Assembly (NCBI RefSeq): GCF_036248255.1
Contig: NZ_CP109178.1
Location: forward strand, 8,995,001 to 9,059,000
DNA from: Streptomyces sp. NBC_01717
GTDB lineage: Bacteria > Actinomycetota > Actinomycetes > Streptomycetales > Streptomycetaceae
Length of the DNA: 64,000 nucleotides
Reading direction: 5' to 3'
Below the pieces are notes generated by a model. The model had not been told where the DNA came from. It saw only the letters and a list, made by a program, of their open reading frames with translations, and did no database searches. Below are positions 52,594 through 61,549 of this stretch, one piece after another (position 1 is the stretch's first letter; every line of letters starts with the position of its first letter). The translations under genes were made by a program, and so were the position numbers.

Positions 52594-53394
52594 GTGTCGA
52601 ATCCCAGCGCACTGCAAGACGTCCTGGACCACGTCATCGCTCCGGCCGGCGAACTGGCGCGCCGGGAAGGGAAGTTCCCGCGCGAGGCGGTCTCGGCCCT
52701 CGGTCGGGCCGGGCTCCTCGGGCTGACCTGCTCGGCCGAACCGGAAGGTGGCGGCACCTACTTGGCGCGAGCCGCCGAGGTGGTCGCCCGGGTCATGCCC
52801 GTGTGCCCGGCCACGGCTGCGGTGCTCCAGTCCCACTACGCTGCGGCCACGGTGGTCGAGGCGTACGGCGGCCGGTGGCTGCGGGGTGAGGTCGCGGCCG
52901 GCCGCCACCTGTGCACCCTCGCGTTGGTGGAGGACGGCGCCGGGGCGGTGCGCTCGACCGCGCGGCGTACCGGAGGCGTGGTGGTGCTGCGGGCACACAA
53001 GCGTGATGTGGTCGCCGCAGGTGAGGCGGACAGCTATGTCTGGTCGTCGCCACCTGTCGCCTCGGACGGTGGCCTGACGCTCTGGGGCGTGCCGGCCCAC
53101 GCTCCCGGCCTGTTCGTTCCGGCGAGCGCCAACGGGGCGCCGTTTGCCAGCGCCACGTCCACGGTGGTCGCCGACCCGGTGCGCGTCCCGGCCGAGGCGA
53201 TGCTGGGGGCGGACGGCGAGGGTTCCAGGATTCTGCTCGGCGCCGTGCTGCCGTGGCTGCTCGAGTTGAGTGCCGTCATCGGGTCCGACGCGGTGCACCC
53301 CTCACTGGGCGCGCTGGCGCGATCCGCTTCCGGGACCGCGCGCTCCGGCGACGGTCAGGCGTTCGCGGCCTCGGCTGCGATGGCTTTGCGGTAG
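52594..53394 (+). CDS. Truncated acyl-CoA dehydrogenase-like flavoprotein
   Basis: The 266 residues correspond to the N-terminal helical domain (about 5-110: REAVSALGRAGLLGLTCSAE, CPATAAVLQSHYAA) and the middle beta domain (about 115-225) of acyl-CoA dehydrogenases. The C-terminal four-helix domain, which normally carries the catalytic Glu and part of the FAD site, is missing, and the frame ends in an unrelated tail. It overlaps the convergent gntR gene by 40 bases. The start is a GTG after GAGGGGG, and an island-type operator lies 98 bases upstream. It is probably a 3'-deleted gene kept under regulon control, or a non-catalytic protein. Confidence 0.75.
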   Translation: MSNPSALQDVLDHVIAPAGELARREGKFPREAVSALGRAGLLGLTCSAEPEGGGTYLARAAEVVARVMPVCPATAAVLQSHYAAATVVEAYGGRWLRGEVAAGRHLCTLALVEDGAGAVRSTARRTGGVVVLRAHKRDVVAAGEADSYVWSSPPVASDGGLTLWGVPAHAPGLFVPASANGAPFASATSTVVADPVRVPAEAMLGADGEGSRILLGAVLPWLLELSAVIGSDAVHPSLGALARSASGTARSGDGQAFAASAAMALR

Positions 53395-54041
53395 GTGCGG
53401 GTGCGCTCGGTGTGCTTGCGCATGATCTCGCCGGCCCGCTCCGGGTCGCCCTTCGCGATGGCCTCGATGAGGCGGGCGTGCTCGTTCCAGGAGCCCTTGG
53501 AGCGGGAGTTGGCGATCGGGGTGTAGTACCAGCGGACCTTGCGCCCCACCTGCGCGATCAGCTCGGCGAGCACGTCGTTGCCGCCCACGGATGTGATGTA
53601 GGTGTGCAGGGCCGTGTTCGCGGCGACCAGGCGGTCGGTCGTACTCTCCGCCAGTGCGTCCACGCCCTCCTGCTGGAGCTGCCACAAGCGCTCGATGTGC
53701 TCAGGCTTGGCGTGCTGCGCGGCCAGTTGTGCGGAGTAGGTCTCCAACACCGTACGGACGTCGAGGAGCTGGGTCGCCTCCTCCTGCGTGGGGGTGTGCA
53801 CGAACGCGCCCTGGGCGGGCCTGAGGTCGACCCAGCCGTCCGTGTGCAGGCGCTGCAGCGCCTCGCGCACGGGCTGCCTGCTGACCCCCAGCTGCTCGGC
53901 GAGTTCTGATTCGACCAGATGCTGGCCCGATTTCAGGGTGCCACTGATGATCAGCTCTGCCAGGGCATCGGACACCGCCTGGCGCAGCGGCGTCGGGCGG
54001 GCGACGCGTCGGGCGGAGCCAGCAGTCAGGCCTTGGCGCAT
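53355..54041 (-). CDS. FadR-type GntR regulator, copy 1
   Basis: This is a 228-residue FCD-class GntR repressor. The winged helix is at about 17-85 (PLRQAVSDALAELIISGTLK, LAEQLGVSRQPVREALQRLH) and the all-helical FCD ligand domain at about 95-220, with candidate metal or ligand His residues in LHTYI, WNEHARLIEAI and RKHTERT. The sequence is close throughout to the regulator at 61753, so the two are paralogs. AGGAG lies 5 bases before the ATG. The operator at 54129-54145 in its own promoter suggests autoregulation. It is divergent from the formate dehydrogenase operon. Confidence 0.93.
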   Translation of the reverse strand: MRQGLTAGSARRVARPTPLRQAVSDALAELIISGTLKSGQHLVESELAEQLGVSRQPVREALQRLHTDGWVDLRPAQGAFVHTPTQEEATQLLDVRTVLETYSAQLAAQHAKPEHIERLWQLQQEGVDALAESTTDRLVAANTALHTYITSVGGNDVLAELIAQVGRKVRWYYTPIANSRSKGSWNEHARLIEAIAKGDPERAGEIMRKHTERTRTYRKAIAAEAANA

Positions 54042-54128
54042 GGTTCTCCTGTTCCGCCCCCGAGCTCACCGAGTCGGTGGCTGTGCCGGCCGTTACCCCC
54101 GGGCGGACCGCGCGGCGGTCCATTCAGG

Positions 54129-54145
54129 ATACAGGTTTTCGTATG
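54129..54145. promoter_or_regulatory. Operator in promoter of gntR copy 1 (8-base spacer)
   Basis: GATAC, AGGTTTTC, GTATG followed by CA. Same half-sites as the other island operators, but the spacer is 8 bases rather than 1. It lies 87 bases from the gntR start. Confidence 0.55.
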
Positions 54146-54272
54146 CAGTGTGATGTCCCGCGACGACCTTGCGTGATGTCCCACCGGGGCGGAGGGTGGT
54201 CGCGCGCTGGATCAACGCAGTGCCCCAACAGCGGAGTTGACCGGCCGCCGGAGCGGGAGCGGCAGGCGACTC

Positions 54273-54307
54273 CATATGGGATCCTGTATGCAAAAAGCTT
54301 GTATGCA
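54273..54307. promoter_or_regulatory. Operator cluster upstream of formate dehydrogenase operon (8-base spacer plus extra half-site)
   Basis: CATAT (54273), GGGATCCT, GTATGCA (54286), then another GTATGCA at 54301-54307 and TGCATGC at 54315-54321. The left flank ACTC and right flank CAAAA match the 1-base-spacer sites. The cluster lies 160-195 bases before the first structural gene and may serve both divergent promoters. Confidence 0.62.
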
Positions 54308-54467
54308 TCAGGGTTGCATGCTTCGCTAGGACTGTTTCGCCCCTTGCGCCGTGCGCGCGAGGGGAGGTCGAGGTGCCCCTGTGAACGCGAACCGTGGTGC
54401 TCGGACCGGACCCCCAGGTGCCCGTGCCCGTACTCCTTCCACGGCCCTGACGAAAGGCCGCACGACC

Positions 54468-54998
54468 ATGAAGATCCGGACCAGTGATCCGACGGTGGAG
54501 CAGGTGGTGAGGAAGATCGCCGCCGCCCATCGCGAGCAGCGTGGCGCTCTGTTGCCGATCCTCCACGCCGTGCAGGCCGAACTGGGGCATGTGCCCAAGG
54601 AGGCCGTGCCGGTGCTCGCCGACGAGCTCAACCTCTCGCGGGCCGACGTACACGGAGTGGTGAGCTTCTACCACGACTTCCGCGCCGAGCCCGCGGGCCA
54701 CCGCACCGTCCGCGTCTGCCGCGCGGAGGCCTGCCAGGCTCAGGGCGCGGGGCATCTCGTGGAGTACGTACGGCAGATGGGACTCACCCTGGGCCGGACC
54801 GCCGAGGACGGTTCGGTCACCGTCGAGCAGGTCTTCTGCCTCGGCAACTGCGCCCTCGGCCCCGCCGTCGAAGTGGACGGACGCCTGCACGGCCGGGTGG
54901 ACACGGAACGGCTCGGCGCGCTGCTCCACGGAACCGACCAGACGCGGCGCAACGGCGTCGGCGCCACACCCGACGGAAGTGAGGCACCCCGGTCATGA
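54468..54998 (+). CDS. fdsG: NAD-dependent formate dehydrogenase gamma subunit (NuoE-like)
   Basis: This is a 176-residue thioredoxin-fold [2Fe-2S] subunit. The four Cys ligands lie in VRVCRAEACQAQG near 83-88 and VFCLGNCALGP near 124-128. GxxHG and HGVVSFYHDF are the family features shared with NuoE and FdsG. It relays electrons within the diaphorase part of a cytosolic formate dehydrogenase. The stop overlaps the next start (ATGA), so translation is coupled. The start follows AAAGG. Regulation is probably by the GntR sites at 54273-54307. Confidence 0.93.
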   Translation: MKIRTSDPTVEQVVRKIAAAHREQRGALLPILHAVQAELGHVPKEAVPVLADELNLSRADVHGVVSFYHDFRAEPAGHRTVRVCRAEACQAQGAGHLVEYVRQMGLTLGRTAEDGSVTVEQVFCLGNCALGPAVEVDGRLHGRVDTERLGALLHGTDQTRRNGVGATPDGSEAPRS

Positions 54999-56584
54999 CC
55001 CAGCATCCCGCACAGCCCCATGTGCGGATCTACGTCCCCCGCGACTCGGCAGCCCGGTCCGTGGGTGCCGACGAGGTGGCCTCCGCAATCCAACAGGCCG
55101 CCGACAGCGCTGACGTGGCCGTCGATCTCGTACGTACCGGATCGCGCGGCATGCTCTGGCTCGAGCCGCTCGTCGAGGTCGCCACCGAGCACGGGCGTAT
55201 CGGCTACGGTCCGGTGACCCCGGACGACGTTCCCGCACTGCTTGCCGCCGGCCTCCTCGACGGCGGCGAGCACCCCCTGCGCCTCGGCCCGGTGCACGAA
55301 CTGCCCTGGCTGGCCAAGCAGAACCGGGTCACCTTCGCGCGCGTCGGCGTCATCGATCCGCTCGACGCCGACGACTATCTGCGCCACGGCGGTCTCACAG
55401 GGCTGCGTACCGCGCTGAAGCTCCCGCCGGCCGACGTGGTCGCCGAGGTGACCGACTCGGGCCTGCGTGGGCGTGGCGGGGCGGGCTTCCCCGCAGGCAT
55501 CAAATGGAAGACCGTCCTCGACTGCCCGGGCGAGCTGAAGTTCATCTGCTGCAACGCCGACGAGGGCGACAGCGGGACCTTCGCCGACCGCATGCTCATG
55601 GAGGGCGACCCGTTTCTGCTCATCGAGGGCATGACGATCGCCGCGCACGCCGTCGGCGCCCGCGAGGGCTACCTGTACATCCGCTCCGAGTACCCGGACG
55701 CGGTCGCCACGATGCGCGCCGCCATCGACACGGCCCGCGACCGCGGCTGGCTCGGTACCTCGGTCCTCGGCACGCCGCTCGAGTTCGATCTGCACGTGCG
55801 GGTCGGAGCGGGCGCGTACATCTGCGGCGAGGAGACCTCCATGCTGGAGAGCCTGGAGGGCAAGCGCGGCATGGTCCGCGCGAAGCCGCCGATCCCCGCG
55901 ATCGAGGGCCTGTTCGGCAAGCCGACCGTCGTCAACAACGTCCTGACGCTTGCCACCGTCCCCGTCGTCCTCGCCCAGGGCGCCAAGGCGTACCAGGAGC
56001 TCGGCGTGGAGCGTTCCCGCGGCACCCAGGTGTTCCAGCTCGGCGGCAACATCGCCCGCGGCGGCATCGTCGAGACCGCCTTCGGTATCACGCTGCGCGA
56101 ACTCATCGAGGAGTACGGCGGCGGCACGCGGTCGGGCCGGCCGGTGCGCACCGCGCAGGTCGGCGGGCCGCTCGGCGCCTACCTTCCGCCCTCCTCGTTC
56201 GACCTGCCGATGGACTACGAGGCGTTCGCCGCGGCGGGGGCGATGGTCGGCCACGGCGGCATCGTGGTCTTCGATGACACCGTCGACATGGCCGCCCAGG
56301 CGCGCTTCGCCATGGAGTTCTGCGCGGCCGAGTCCTGCGGCAAGTGCACACCGTGCCGGGTCGGTTCGGTGCGCGGCGTCGAGGTGATCGACAAGATCGT
56401 GGCGGGAGAGCAGAGGGACGAGAACCTGGCGCTCCTCGACGACCTGTGCGAGCTGATGACCGAGGGCTCGCTGTGTGCGATGGGCGGACTGACCCCGCTG
56501 CCCGTGCGCAGCGCCCTTACGCACTTCGCGGACGACTTCCTCGGCGAAGTCGCCGCCGACACGAGGACGGAGGGCACGGCATGA
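54995..56584 (+). CDS. fdsB: NAD-dependent formate dehydrogenase beta subunit (NuoF-like)
   Basis: This is a 529-residue flavoprotein carrying FMN, NAD and one [4Fe-4S] cluster. The first 120 residues are a thioredoxin-like domain as in FdsB. The FMN/NAD region has GLRGRGGAGFPAGIKW near 151-166 and CNADEGDSGTF near 184-194, and GAGAYICGEETSMLESLEGK follows. The cluster ligands are in ESCGKCTPCR near 448-454 with a later Cys near 494. It passes electrons from formate oxidation to NAD+. It overlaps both neighbours by ATGA. Confidence 0.95.
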   Translation: MTQHPAQPHVRIYVPRDSAARSVGADEVASAIQQAADSADVAVDLVRTGSRGMLWLEPLVEVATEHGRIGYGPVTPDDVPALLAAGLLDGGEHPLRLGPVHELPWLAKQNRVTFARVGVIDPLDADDYLRHGGLTGLRTALKLPPADVVAEVTDSGLRGRGGAGFPAGIKWKTVLDCPGELKFICCNADEGDSGTFADRMLMEGDPFLLIEGMTIAAHAVGAREGYLYIRSEYPDAVATMRAAIDTARDRGWLGTSVLGTPLEFDLHVRVGAGAYICGEETSMLESLEGKRGMVRAKPPIPAIEGLFGKPTVVNNVLTLATVPVVLAQGAKAYQELGVERSRGTQVFQLGGNIARGGIVETAFGITLRELIEEYGGGTRSGRPVRTAQVGGPLGAYLPPSSFDLPMDYEAFAAAGAMVGHGGIVVFDDTVDMAAQARFAMEFCAAESCGKCTPCRVGSVRGVEVIDKIVAGEQRDENLALLDDLCELMTEGSLCAMGGLTPLPVRSALTHFADDFLGEVAADTRTEGTA

Positions 56585-59403
56585 CCCTGCTCAAGGAACC
56601 CGATCACGGCACCCCGGGGCGACCGGGAGAGGCCACGGTGGCGCTCGAGGTGGACGGCATTCCGGTGAGCGTGCCGGAGGGCACCTCGGTGATGCGTGCC
56701 GCCTCGCTCGCCGGCGTCGACATCCCCAAACTGTGTGCCACCGACTCCCTGGAGGCCTTCGGCTCCTGCCGGCTGTGCGTGGTCGAGATCGACGGCCGGC
56801 GCGGCACACCCGCCTCCTGCACCACCCCGTGCGCCGACGGTATGCAGGTGCGCACCCAGACACCCAAGGTGGAGAAGCTGCGCCAGGGCGTCATGGAGCT
56901 CTACATATCCGACCACCCGCTGGACTGTCTGACGTGCCCCGCCAACGGCGACTGCGAATTGCAGGACATGGCGGGCGTCGTCGGACTGCGCCAGGTGCGC
57001 TACGGCTACGAGGGGGAGAATCACCTCGACGCCGAGAAGGACACCAGCAACCCCTACTTCGACTTCGACGCGTCCAAGTGCATCGCCTGTTCCCGCTGTG
57101 TGCGTGCCTGCGGCGACATCCAGGGCACGTTCGCCCTGACCATCGAGGGACGTGGCTTCGACTCCAAGGTGGCGGCGGGCGCGGGGGAGTCCTTCATGGA
57201 CTCCGAGTGCGTCTCCTGCGGAGCCTGCGTGCAGGCGTGCCCGACGTCCACGCTCCAGGAGAAGTCGGTCGTCGACCTCGGCATGCCCACCCGCTCGGTC
57301 CTCACCACCTGTGCGTACTGCGGCGTCGGCTGCTCCTTCAAGGCCGAACTGCGCGGCGACGAACTCGTCCGCATGGTGCCGTACAAGGACGGCGGCGCCA
57401 ACGAGGGCCACGCGTGCGTCAAGGGCCGCTTCGCCTTCGGCTACGCCACGCACCCCGACCGCGTCCTCAAGCCCATGGTGCGCGAGAAGATCACGGACCC
57501 GTGGCGTGAGGTCGAGTGGGACGAGGCCATCGCCACCGTCGCGCGCCGGATGCGGGCACTGCAGGACACGTACGGGACGGGCGCGGTCGGCGCGATCACC
57601 TCCTCACGGTGCACGAACGAGGAGGTGTACGTCGTCCAGAAGATGGTGCGCGCCGCGTTCGGCAACAACAATGTCGACACCTGTGCGCGCGTCTGCCACT
57701 CGCCCACCGGCTACGGGCTCAAGCAGACCTTCGGTGAATCCGCGGGCACCCAGGACTTCCGCTCGGTCGCCGAGGCCGACGTCATCATGGTGATCGGAGC
57801 CAACCCCACCGACGGGCACCCGGTGTTCGCCTCCCGGATGAAGCGCCGGCTGCGCGAGGGCGCTCGCCTCATCGTGGTCGACCCGCGCCGCATCGACCTC
57901 GTACGCTCGCCGCACATCGAGGCCGACCACCATCTGCAACTGCGACCGAGCACCAACGTGGCCGTGGTCAACGCCATGGCGCACGTGGTGGTCACCGAGG
58001 CGCTCGTCGACCAGAGCTTTGTGGCGGAGCGGTGCGAGGGCTACGAGGAGTGGGCCGCGTTCGTGGCCCGCCCCGAGAACAGCCCCGAGGCCGTCGAACC
58101 GGTCACCGGGGTTCCGGCCGAGGAACTGCGCGCGGCCGCCCGGCTGTACGCCGGCGCACCCAACGGGGCGATCTACTACGGTCTGGGCGTCACCGAGCAC
58201 AGCCAGGGCTCGACCATGGTCATGGGAATGGCCAACCTTGCGATGGCGTGCGGGAACATCGGCCGCGACGGCGTGGGCGTCAATCCGCTGCGCGGCCAGA
58301 ACAACGTCCAGGGCTCGTGCGACATGGGCTCCTTCCCGCACGAACTGCCCGGCTACCGGCATGTCTCCGACGACGCGGTGCGCACCGTGTTCGAGGACCT
58401 GTGGGGCACCGCTCTGCTGTCCGAGCCGGGGCTTCGCATCCCCAACATGTTCGACGCGGCCATCGACGGCTCCTTCCGCGGCCTGTTCGTGCACGGCGAG
58501 GACATCGCGCAGTCCGACCCGAACCTGAAGCATGTCACCGCGGCCCTGGAGGCGATGGAACTCGTCGTCGTCCAGGACCTGTTCCTCAACGAGACCGCCA
58601 AGTTCGCGCATGTGTTCCTGCCCGGGGCGTCGTTCCTGGAGAAGGACGGCACCTTCACCAACGCGGAGCGCCGTATCAACCGGGTGCGCGCGGTGATGGC
58701 GCCGAAGGCGGGCAAGCACGAGTGGCAGATCGTCACCGAGATCGCCACCGCCATGGGGTATCCGATGGCGTACGACCACCCGAGCCAGATCATGGACGAG
58801 ATCGCCGCGGTCACCCCGACCTTCGAGGGCGTCTCCTTCGGGCTGCTCGACAAGGTGGGCAGCGTTCAGTGGCCGTGCAACGCCGAGGCGCCCGAGGGGA
58901 CGCCCGTCATGCACATCGACGAATTCGTCCGCGGCAAGGGCAAGTTCGTCGTCACCTCGTACGTGCCGACCAATGAGCGCTCCACCCGCCGCTTCCCGCT
59001 GGTGCTCACCACCGGGCGCATCCTCAGCCAGTACAACGTCGGGGCGCAGACGCGCCGCACAGGCAACGTCGCCTGGCACCCCGAGGACGTACTGGAACTG
59101 CATCCCCACGACGCGGAGGACCGCGGGATCACCGACGGTGACTCGGTCACTTTGGCCAGCCGGGTCGGCCGCACCACGCTGCGGGCCATGGTCTCCGACC
59201 GGATGCCGACCGGCGTCGTCTACACGACCTTCCACCACCCGGTCACCGGCGCCAACGTGGTGACCACGGAGAACTCCGACTGGGCGACCAACTGCCCGGA
59301 GTACAAGGTGACGGCCGTCCAGGTCGCCCTGGCGTCGCCGGGGCACGAAGGGGCCACCGCGGCCGCCGAGGCCCCCGTGGGCGCCCTGACGGCGGGAGAC
59401 TGA
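56581..59403 (+). CDS. fdsA: NAD-dependent formate dehydrogenase alpha subunit (molybdenum catalytic)
   Basis: This is the 940-residue catalytic subunit. The N-terminal NuoG-like part has a [2Fe-2S] domain (LCATDSLEAFGSCRLCVVEI, CTTPC), the His-Cys3 cluster (HPLDCLTCPANGDCELQ) and a 2x[4Fe-4S] ferredoxin part (CIACSRCVRAC, CVSCGACVQAC). The formate dehydrogenase H-like domain follows: proximal [4Fe-4S] in CAYCGVGCSF, the Mo ligand Cys372 in ARVCHSPTGYGL (Cys, not selenocysteine), and a C-terminal molybdopterin-binding domain (LTTGRILSQYN). It oxidises formate to CO2. The ATG overlaps the previous stop. Confidence 0.95.
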   Translation: MTLLKEPDHGTPGRPGEATVALEVDGIPVSVPEGTSVMRAASLAGVDIPKLCATDSLEAFGSCRLCVVEIDGRRGTPASCTTPCADGMQVRTQTPKVEKLRQGVMELYISDHPLDCLTCPANGDCELQDMAGVVGLRQVRYGYEGENHLDAEKDTSNPYFDFDASKCIACSRCVRACGDIQGTFALTIEGRGFDSKVAAGAGESFMDSECVSCGACVQACPTSTLQEKSVVDLGMPTRSVLTTCAYCGVGCSFKAELRGDELVRMVPYKDGGANEGHACVKGRFAFGYATHPDRVLKPMVREKITDPWREVEWDEAIATVARRMRALQDTYGTGAVGAITSSRCTNEEVYVVQKMVRAAFGNNNVDTCARVCHSPTGYGLKQTFGESAGTQDFRSVAEADVIMVIGANPTDGHPVFASRMKRRLREGARLIVVDPRRIDLVRSPHIEADHHLQLRPSTNVAVVNAMAHVVVTEALVDQSFVAERCEGYEEWAAFVARPENSPEAVEPVTGVPAEELRAAARLYAGAPNGAIYYGLGVTEHSQGSTMVMGMANLAMACGNIGRDGVGVNPLRGQNNVQGSCDMGSFPHELPGYRHVSDDAVRTVFEDLWGTALLSEPGLRIPNMFDAAIDGSFRGLFVHGEDIAQSDPNLKHVTAALEAMELVVVQDLFLNETAKFAHVFLPGASFLEKDGTFTNAERRINRVRAVMAPKAGKHEWQIVTEIATAMGYPMAYDHPSQIMDEIAAVTPTFEGVSFGLLDKVGSVQWPCNAEAPEGTPVMHIDEFVRGKGKFVVTSYVPTNERSTRRFPLVLTTGRILSQYNVGAQTRRTGNVAWHPEDVLELHPHDAEDRGITDGDSVTLASRVGRTTLRAMVSDRMPTGVVYTTFHHPVTGANVVTTENSDWATNCPEYKVTAVQVALASPGHEGATAAAEAPVGALTAGD

Positions 59404-59408
59404 CACAC

Positions 59409-59621
59409 ATGGCCGCCACCGAGCCGTCCGAATGCCGCATGGCCAATGACATCGCGCTGAACCTCGCCCATCTGCCCGCAGGGCAGGCGGCCACCGAACT
59501 GGCCGGACACATCGGCAGGTTCTGGGACCCGCGGATGCGCACCAGGCTGCGCACGCTGGTGGACTCCGACGCGCCGGGCGTGCACCCGCTGGTCGTCGAG
59601 GCGGTGAAGCTGCTGCGCTGA
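59409..59621 (+). CDS. fdsD: NAD-dependent formate dehydrogenase delta subunit
   Basis: This 70-residue protein has the FdsD-like pattern MANDIALNLAHLP...AATELAGHIGRFWDPRMR and a Leu-rich C-terminus (DSDAPGVHPLVVEAVKLL). FdsD is a small accessory subunit that stabilises the FdsGBA complex. It follows fdsA by 5 bases, with GGGAG 11 bases before its start, so it is the last gene of the operon. A terminator follows. The maturation factor FdsC/FdhD, often clustered with it, is not in the window. Confidence 0.9.
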   Translation: MAATEPSECRMANDIALNLAHLPAGQAATELAGHIGRFWDPRMRTRLRTLVDSDAPGVHPLVVEAVKLLR

Positions 59622-59639
59622 CAGCGGAGGTGAGGACGC

Positions 59640-59667
59640 GGCCCGCTGCGATGTGACGCAGCGGGCC
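59640..59667 (+). terminator. Terminator of the formate dehydrogenase operon
   Basis: A perfect 11-bp stem (GGCCCGCTGCG / CGCAGCGGGCC) with loop ATGTGA lies 19 bases after the fdsD stop. Confidence 0.85.
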
Positions 59668-59809
59668 CTGTCCCGTGCAGCCCCGCGGGGAGCCCCGCGG
59701 GGCCCTTCGGCATGCCCGGAACCAGTCGTCCCACTCGACTGCGGCGCGTAACGGCACGGCGTCCAAAGGTAGTTGGGTAATGCACTGGTCAAGCTTCATG
59801 CCGCCCCAC

Positions 59810-59842
59810 TGGACACACGATTTCAATACTCCATACCGTATG
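59810..59842 (+). promoter_or_regulatory. Promoter and GntR operator of transporter 2 (1-base spacer)
   Basis: CATAC, C, GTATG (59832-59842) with flanks ATACTC and CAAT. The inner TACCGT (59834-59839) fits a -10 element, and TGGACA at 59810-59815 lies 18 bases upstream as a -35. The operator would thus cover the -10, consistent with repression. Confidence 0.62.
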
Positions 59843-60015
59843 CAATCACCGGTCGGGCTCCCTGCGCCGTGACCGGCAGGTCAGTTGTCTGCCATACCTC
59901 GCTGCGGCCCCGAACCTGCCGCGCCGAGGCCGAACCACCAGGTCACCGCCTGCACGCCGGCGGACTCCGGGATGCCGCCCCGGACCCGTGACGCGCCGAC
60001 GGCGTACCCCCTACC

Positions 60016-60040
60016 CGCGCCCGGCGAGAGCCCGGGCGCG
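60016..60040 (+). other. Hairpin in the long leader of transporter 2
   Basis: A perfect 9-bp stem (CGCGCCCGG / CCGGGCGCG) with a 7-base loop lies between the operator and the start codon. It could be an attenuator, an mRNA-stability element or the terminator of an unseen small transcript. Confidence 0.5.
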
Positions 60041-60133
60041 CACCGTGGAGGGGAGTCGCTTTCACCCACCGCATGAAGAGCAAGGCCCCAGGGGGCGCAC
60101 GCCAAGCTCTTTTTCAGGCAAGGGAAGGCACAC

Positions 60134-61543
60134 ATGTCAGTAACACCGCAGGCGACTCCCTCGTACCGAGAGGTCGTCGATACCAACGGACGCGTCTACC
60201 GCGTCGGGGAGAGCGACCGCTCCATCCTGGGCAGGCCTCGGGCGTGGATGGTCTGGCTCCCGTGGATAGCGATGATGGGCGTCAGCGTCTACGAGTACGG
60301 CTACAGCTCGGCGGAGTCGACCCTCGAGCACGCCCATGGCTGGACCCTCACCGAGGCCTTCTGGATCGCCAGTATCTGGGCGGTCTTCCAGGCGGGCGTC
60401 GCCTTCCCGGCGGGCAGGCTCCGCGAGACCGGAAAGCTCTCCGCCAAGACGGGCATGCTCCTCGGAGCGGTACTGTCCGGGTTCGGGTTCCTCTCCATCT
60501 CCCACGTCTCGAACCCCATCGTGGTGATACTCGGCTACTCGGTGCTCGGTGGCGCCGGCTCCGGACTCGTCTACGCGACCTGTATCAACATGGTCGGCAA
60601 GTGGTATCCGGACAACAAGGGCGCGCGGACGGGCTTTGTCAACGGCGGATTCGCCTACGGCACACTGCCGTTGATCTTCGTCTTCAGCTACTGGTTCCAC
60701 GCCGACAACTACCGGTTGGTCCTCGACCTGATCGCCCTCGGCATGGTCCTCCTCGTCGGCGGCTGCGGCTTCTTCTTCCGCGACCCGCCGAAGAGCTGGT
60801 GGCCGCACGACGTGGACCCGCTCAACCGGGGCGGCGGCGAGGACGCCGAGCGTGTGGCGCGCAGACTGCGCAAGAACCCGCCGGCCAAGGGGCAGTTCAC
60901 CCCGATGCAGGCGATCAGGACCGGGCAGCTGCCGCTGATGTGGTTCGCCCTGGTCTGCATCGGCGGCGTCTCGCTCTTCGGCATCAACTTCCAGGTCCCC
61001 TTCGCCAAGAGCCTCGGGTTCGGGCCGCTGATCGCCGCCTCGTCGGCGGGTGTGCTCGCCGTGGTCAACGGGGTGGGCCGGGCCGCCGTGGGCTGGCTGT
61101 CGGACACCATGGGCCGCCGGCAGACCCTGACACTGGTCCTCGTGATCGCGGGCGTCGCGCAGTTCGGCGTGCTGTGGTCGGGCCAGGCCCATAACGAGCC
61201 GCTGTTCCTGATTTTCGCCTTCGTCAACGGCTTCGGCGGCGGCGCCTTCTACCCGCTGTTCGCGGCACTGGTCCCGGACTACTTCGGGGAGAACAACAAC
61301 GCCACCAACTACGGCCTCGTCTACAGCGCCAAGCTGGTCGGCGGTGTCGGCGGCGGTGGCTTGGCCGCTTCGGTGATCAGCGCCTGGGGCTACTCGGGCG
61401 GCTACTACCTGGCAGGCGGCATCGCCTTCTTGTCGGCTCTGATCACCTTGCTGCTGCGCCAGCCCGGCCGGCCCGCGGACCAGGAGCGGCCCGCCGTGCA
61501 GGCCGTCGCCGACAACCGGGGGCTGACCGGCGCGGCGAACTGA
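60134..61543 (+). CDS. OFA-family MFS transporter (oxalate/formate antiporter type), copy 2
   Basis: This is a 469-residue, 12-helix transporter. It shares with the first copy the segments NGRVYRVGESDRSI, GLVYATCINMVGKWYPDNKG, PPKSWWPHDVDPL and PDYFGENNNATNYG, and so belongs to the same oxalate/formate family. The two probably differ in substrate or direction, for example oxalate import versus formate exchange. GGGAAGG lies 8 bases before the ATG. The operator covers its likely promoter about 290 bases upstream, implying a long leader. A terminator starts 7 bases after the stop. Confidence 0.9.
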   Translation: MSVTPQATPSYREVVDTNGRVYRVGESDRSILGRPRAWMVWLPWIAMMGVSVYEYGYSSAESTLEHAHGWTLTEAFWIASIWAVFQAGVAFPAGRLRETGKLSAKTGMLLGAVLSGFGFLSISHVSNPIVVILGYSVLGGAGSGLVYATCINMVGKWYPDNKGARTGFVNGGFAYGTLPLIFVFSYWFHADNYRLVLDLIALGMVLLVGGCGFFFRDPPKSWWPHDVDPLNRGGGEDAERVARRLRKNPPAKGQFTPMQAIRTGQLPLMWFALVCIGGVSLFGINFQVPFAKSLGFGPLIAASSAGVLAVVNGVGRAAVGWLSDTMGRRQTLTLVLVIAGVAQFGVLWSGQAHNEPLFLIFAFVNGFGGGAFYPLFAALVPDYFGENNNATNYGLVYSAKLVGGVGGGGLAASVISAWGYSGGYYLAGGIAFLSALITLLLRQPGRPADQERPAVQAVADNRGLTGAAN

Positions 61544-61549
61544 GCGAAC

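Larger units (their letters stand above)
59668..60133. other. Intergenic region upstream of transporter 2
   Basis: It contains the operator at 59832-59842 and a leader hairpin at 60016-60040. No gene is supported. Confidence 0.5.
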
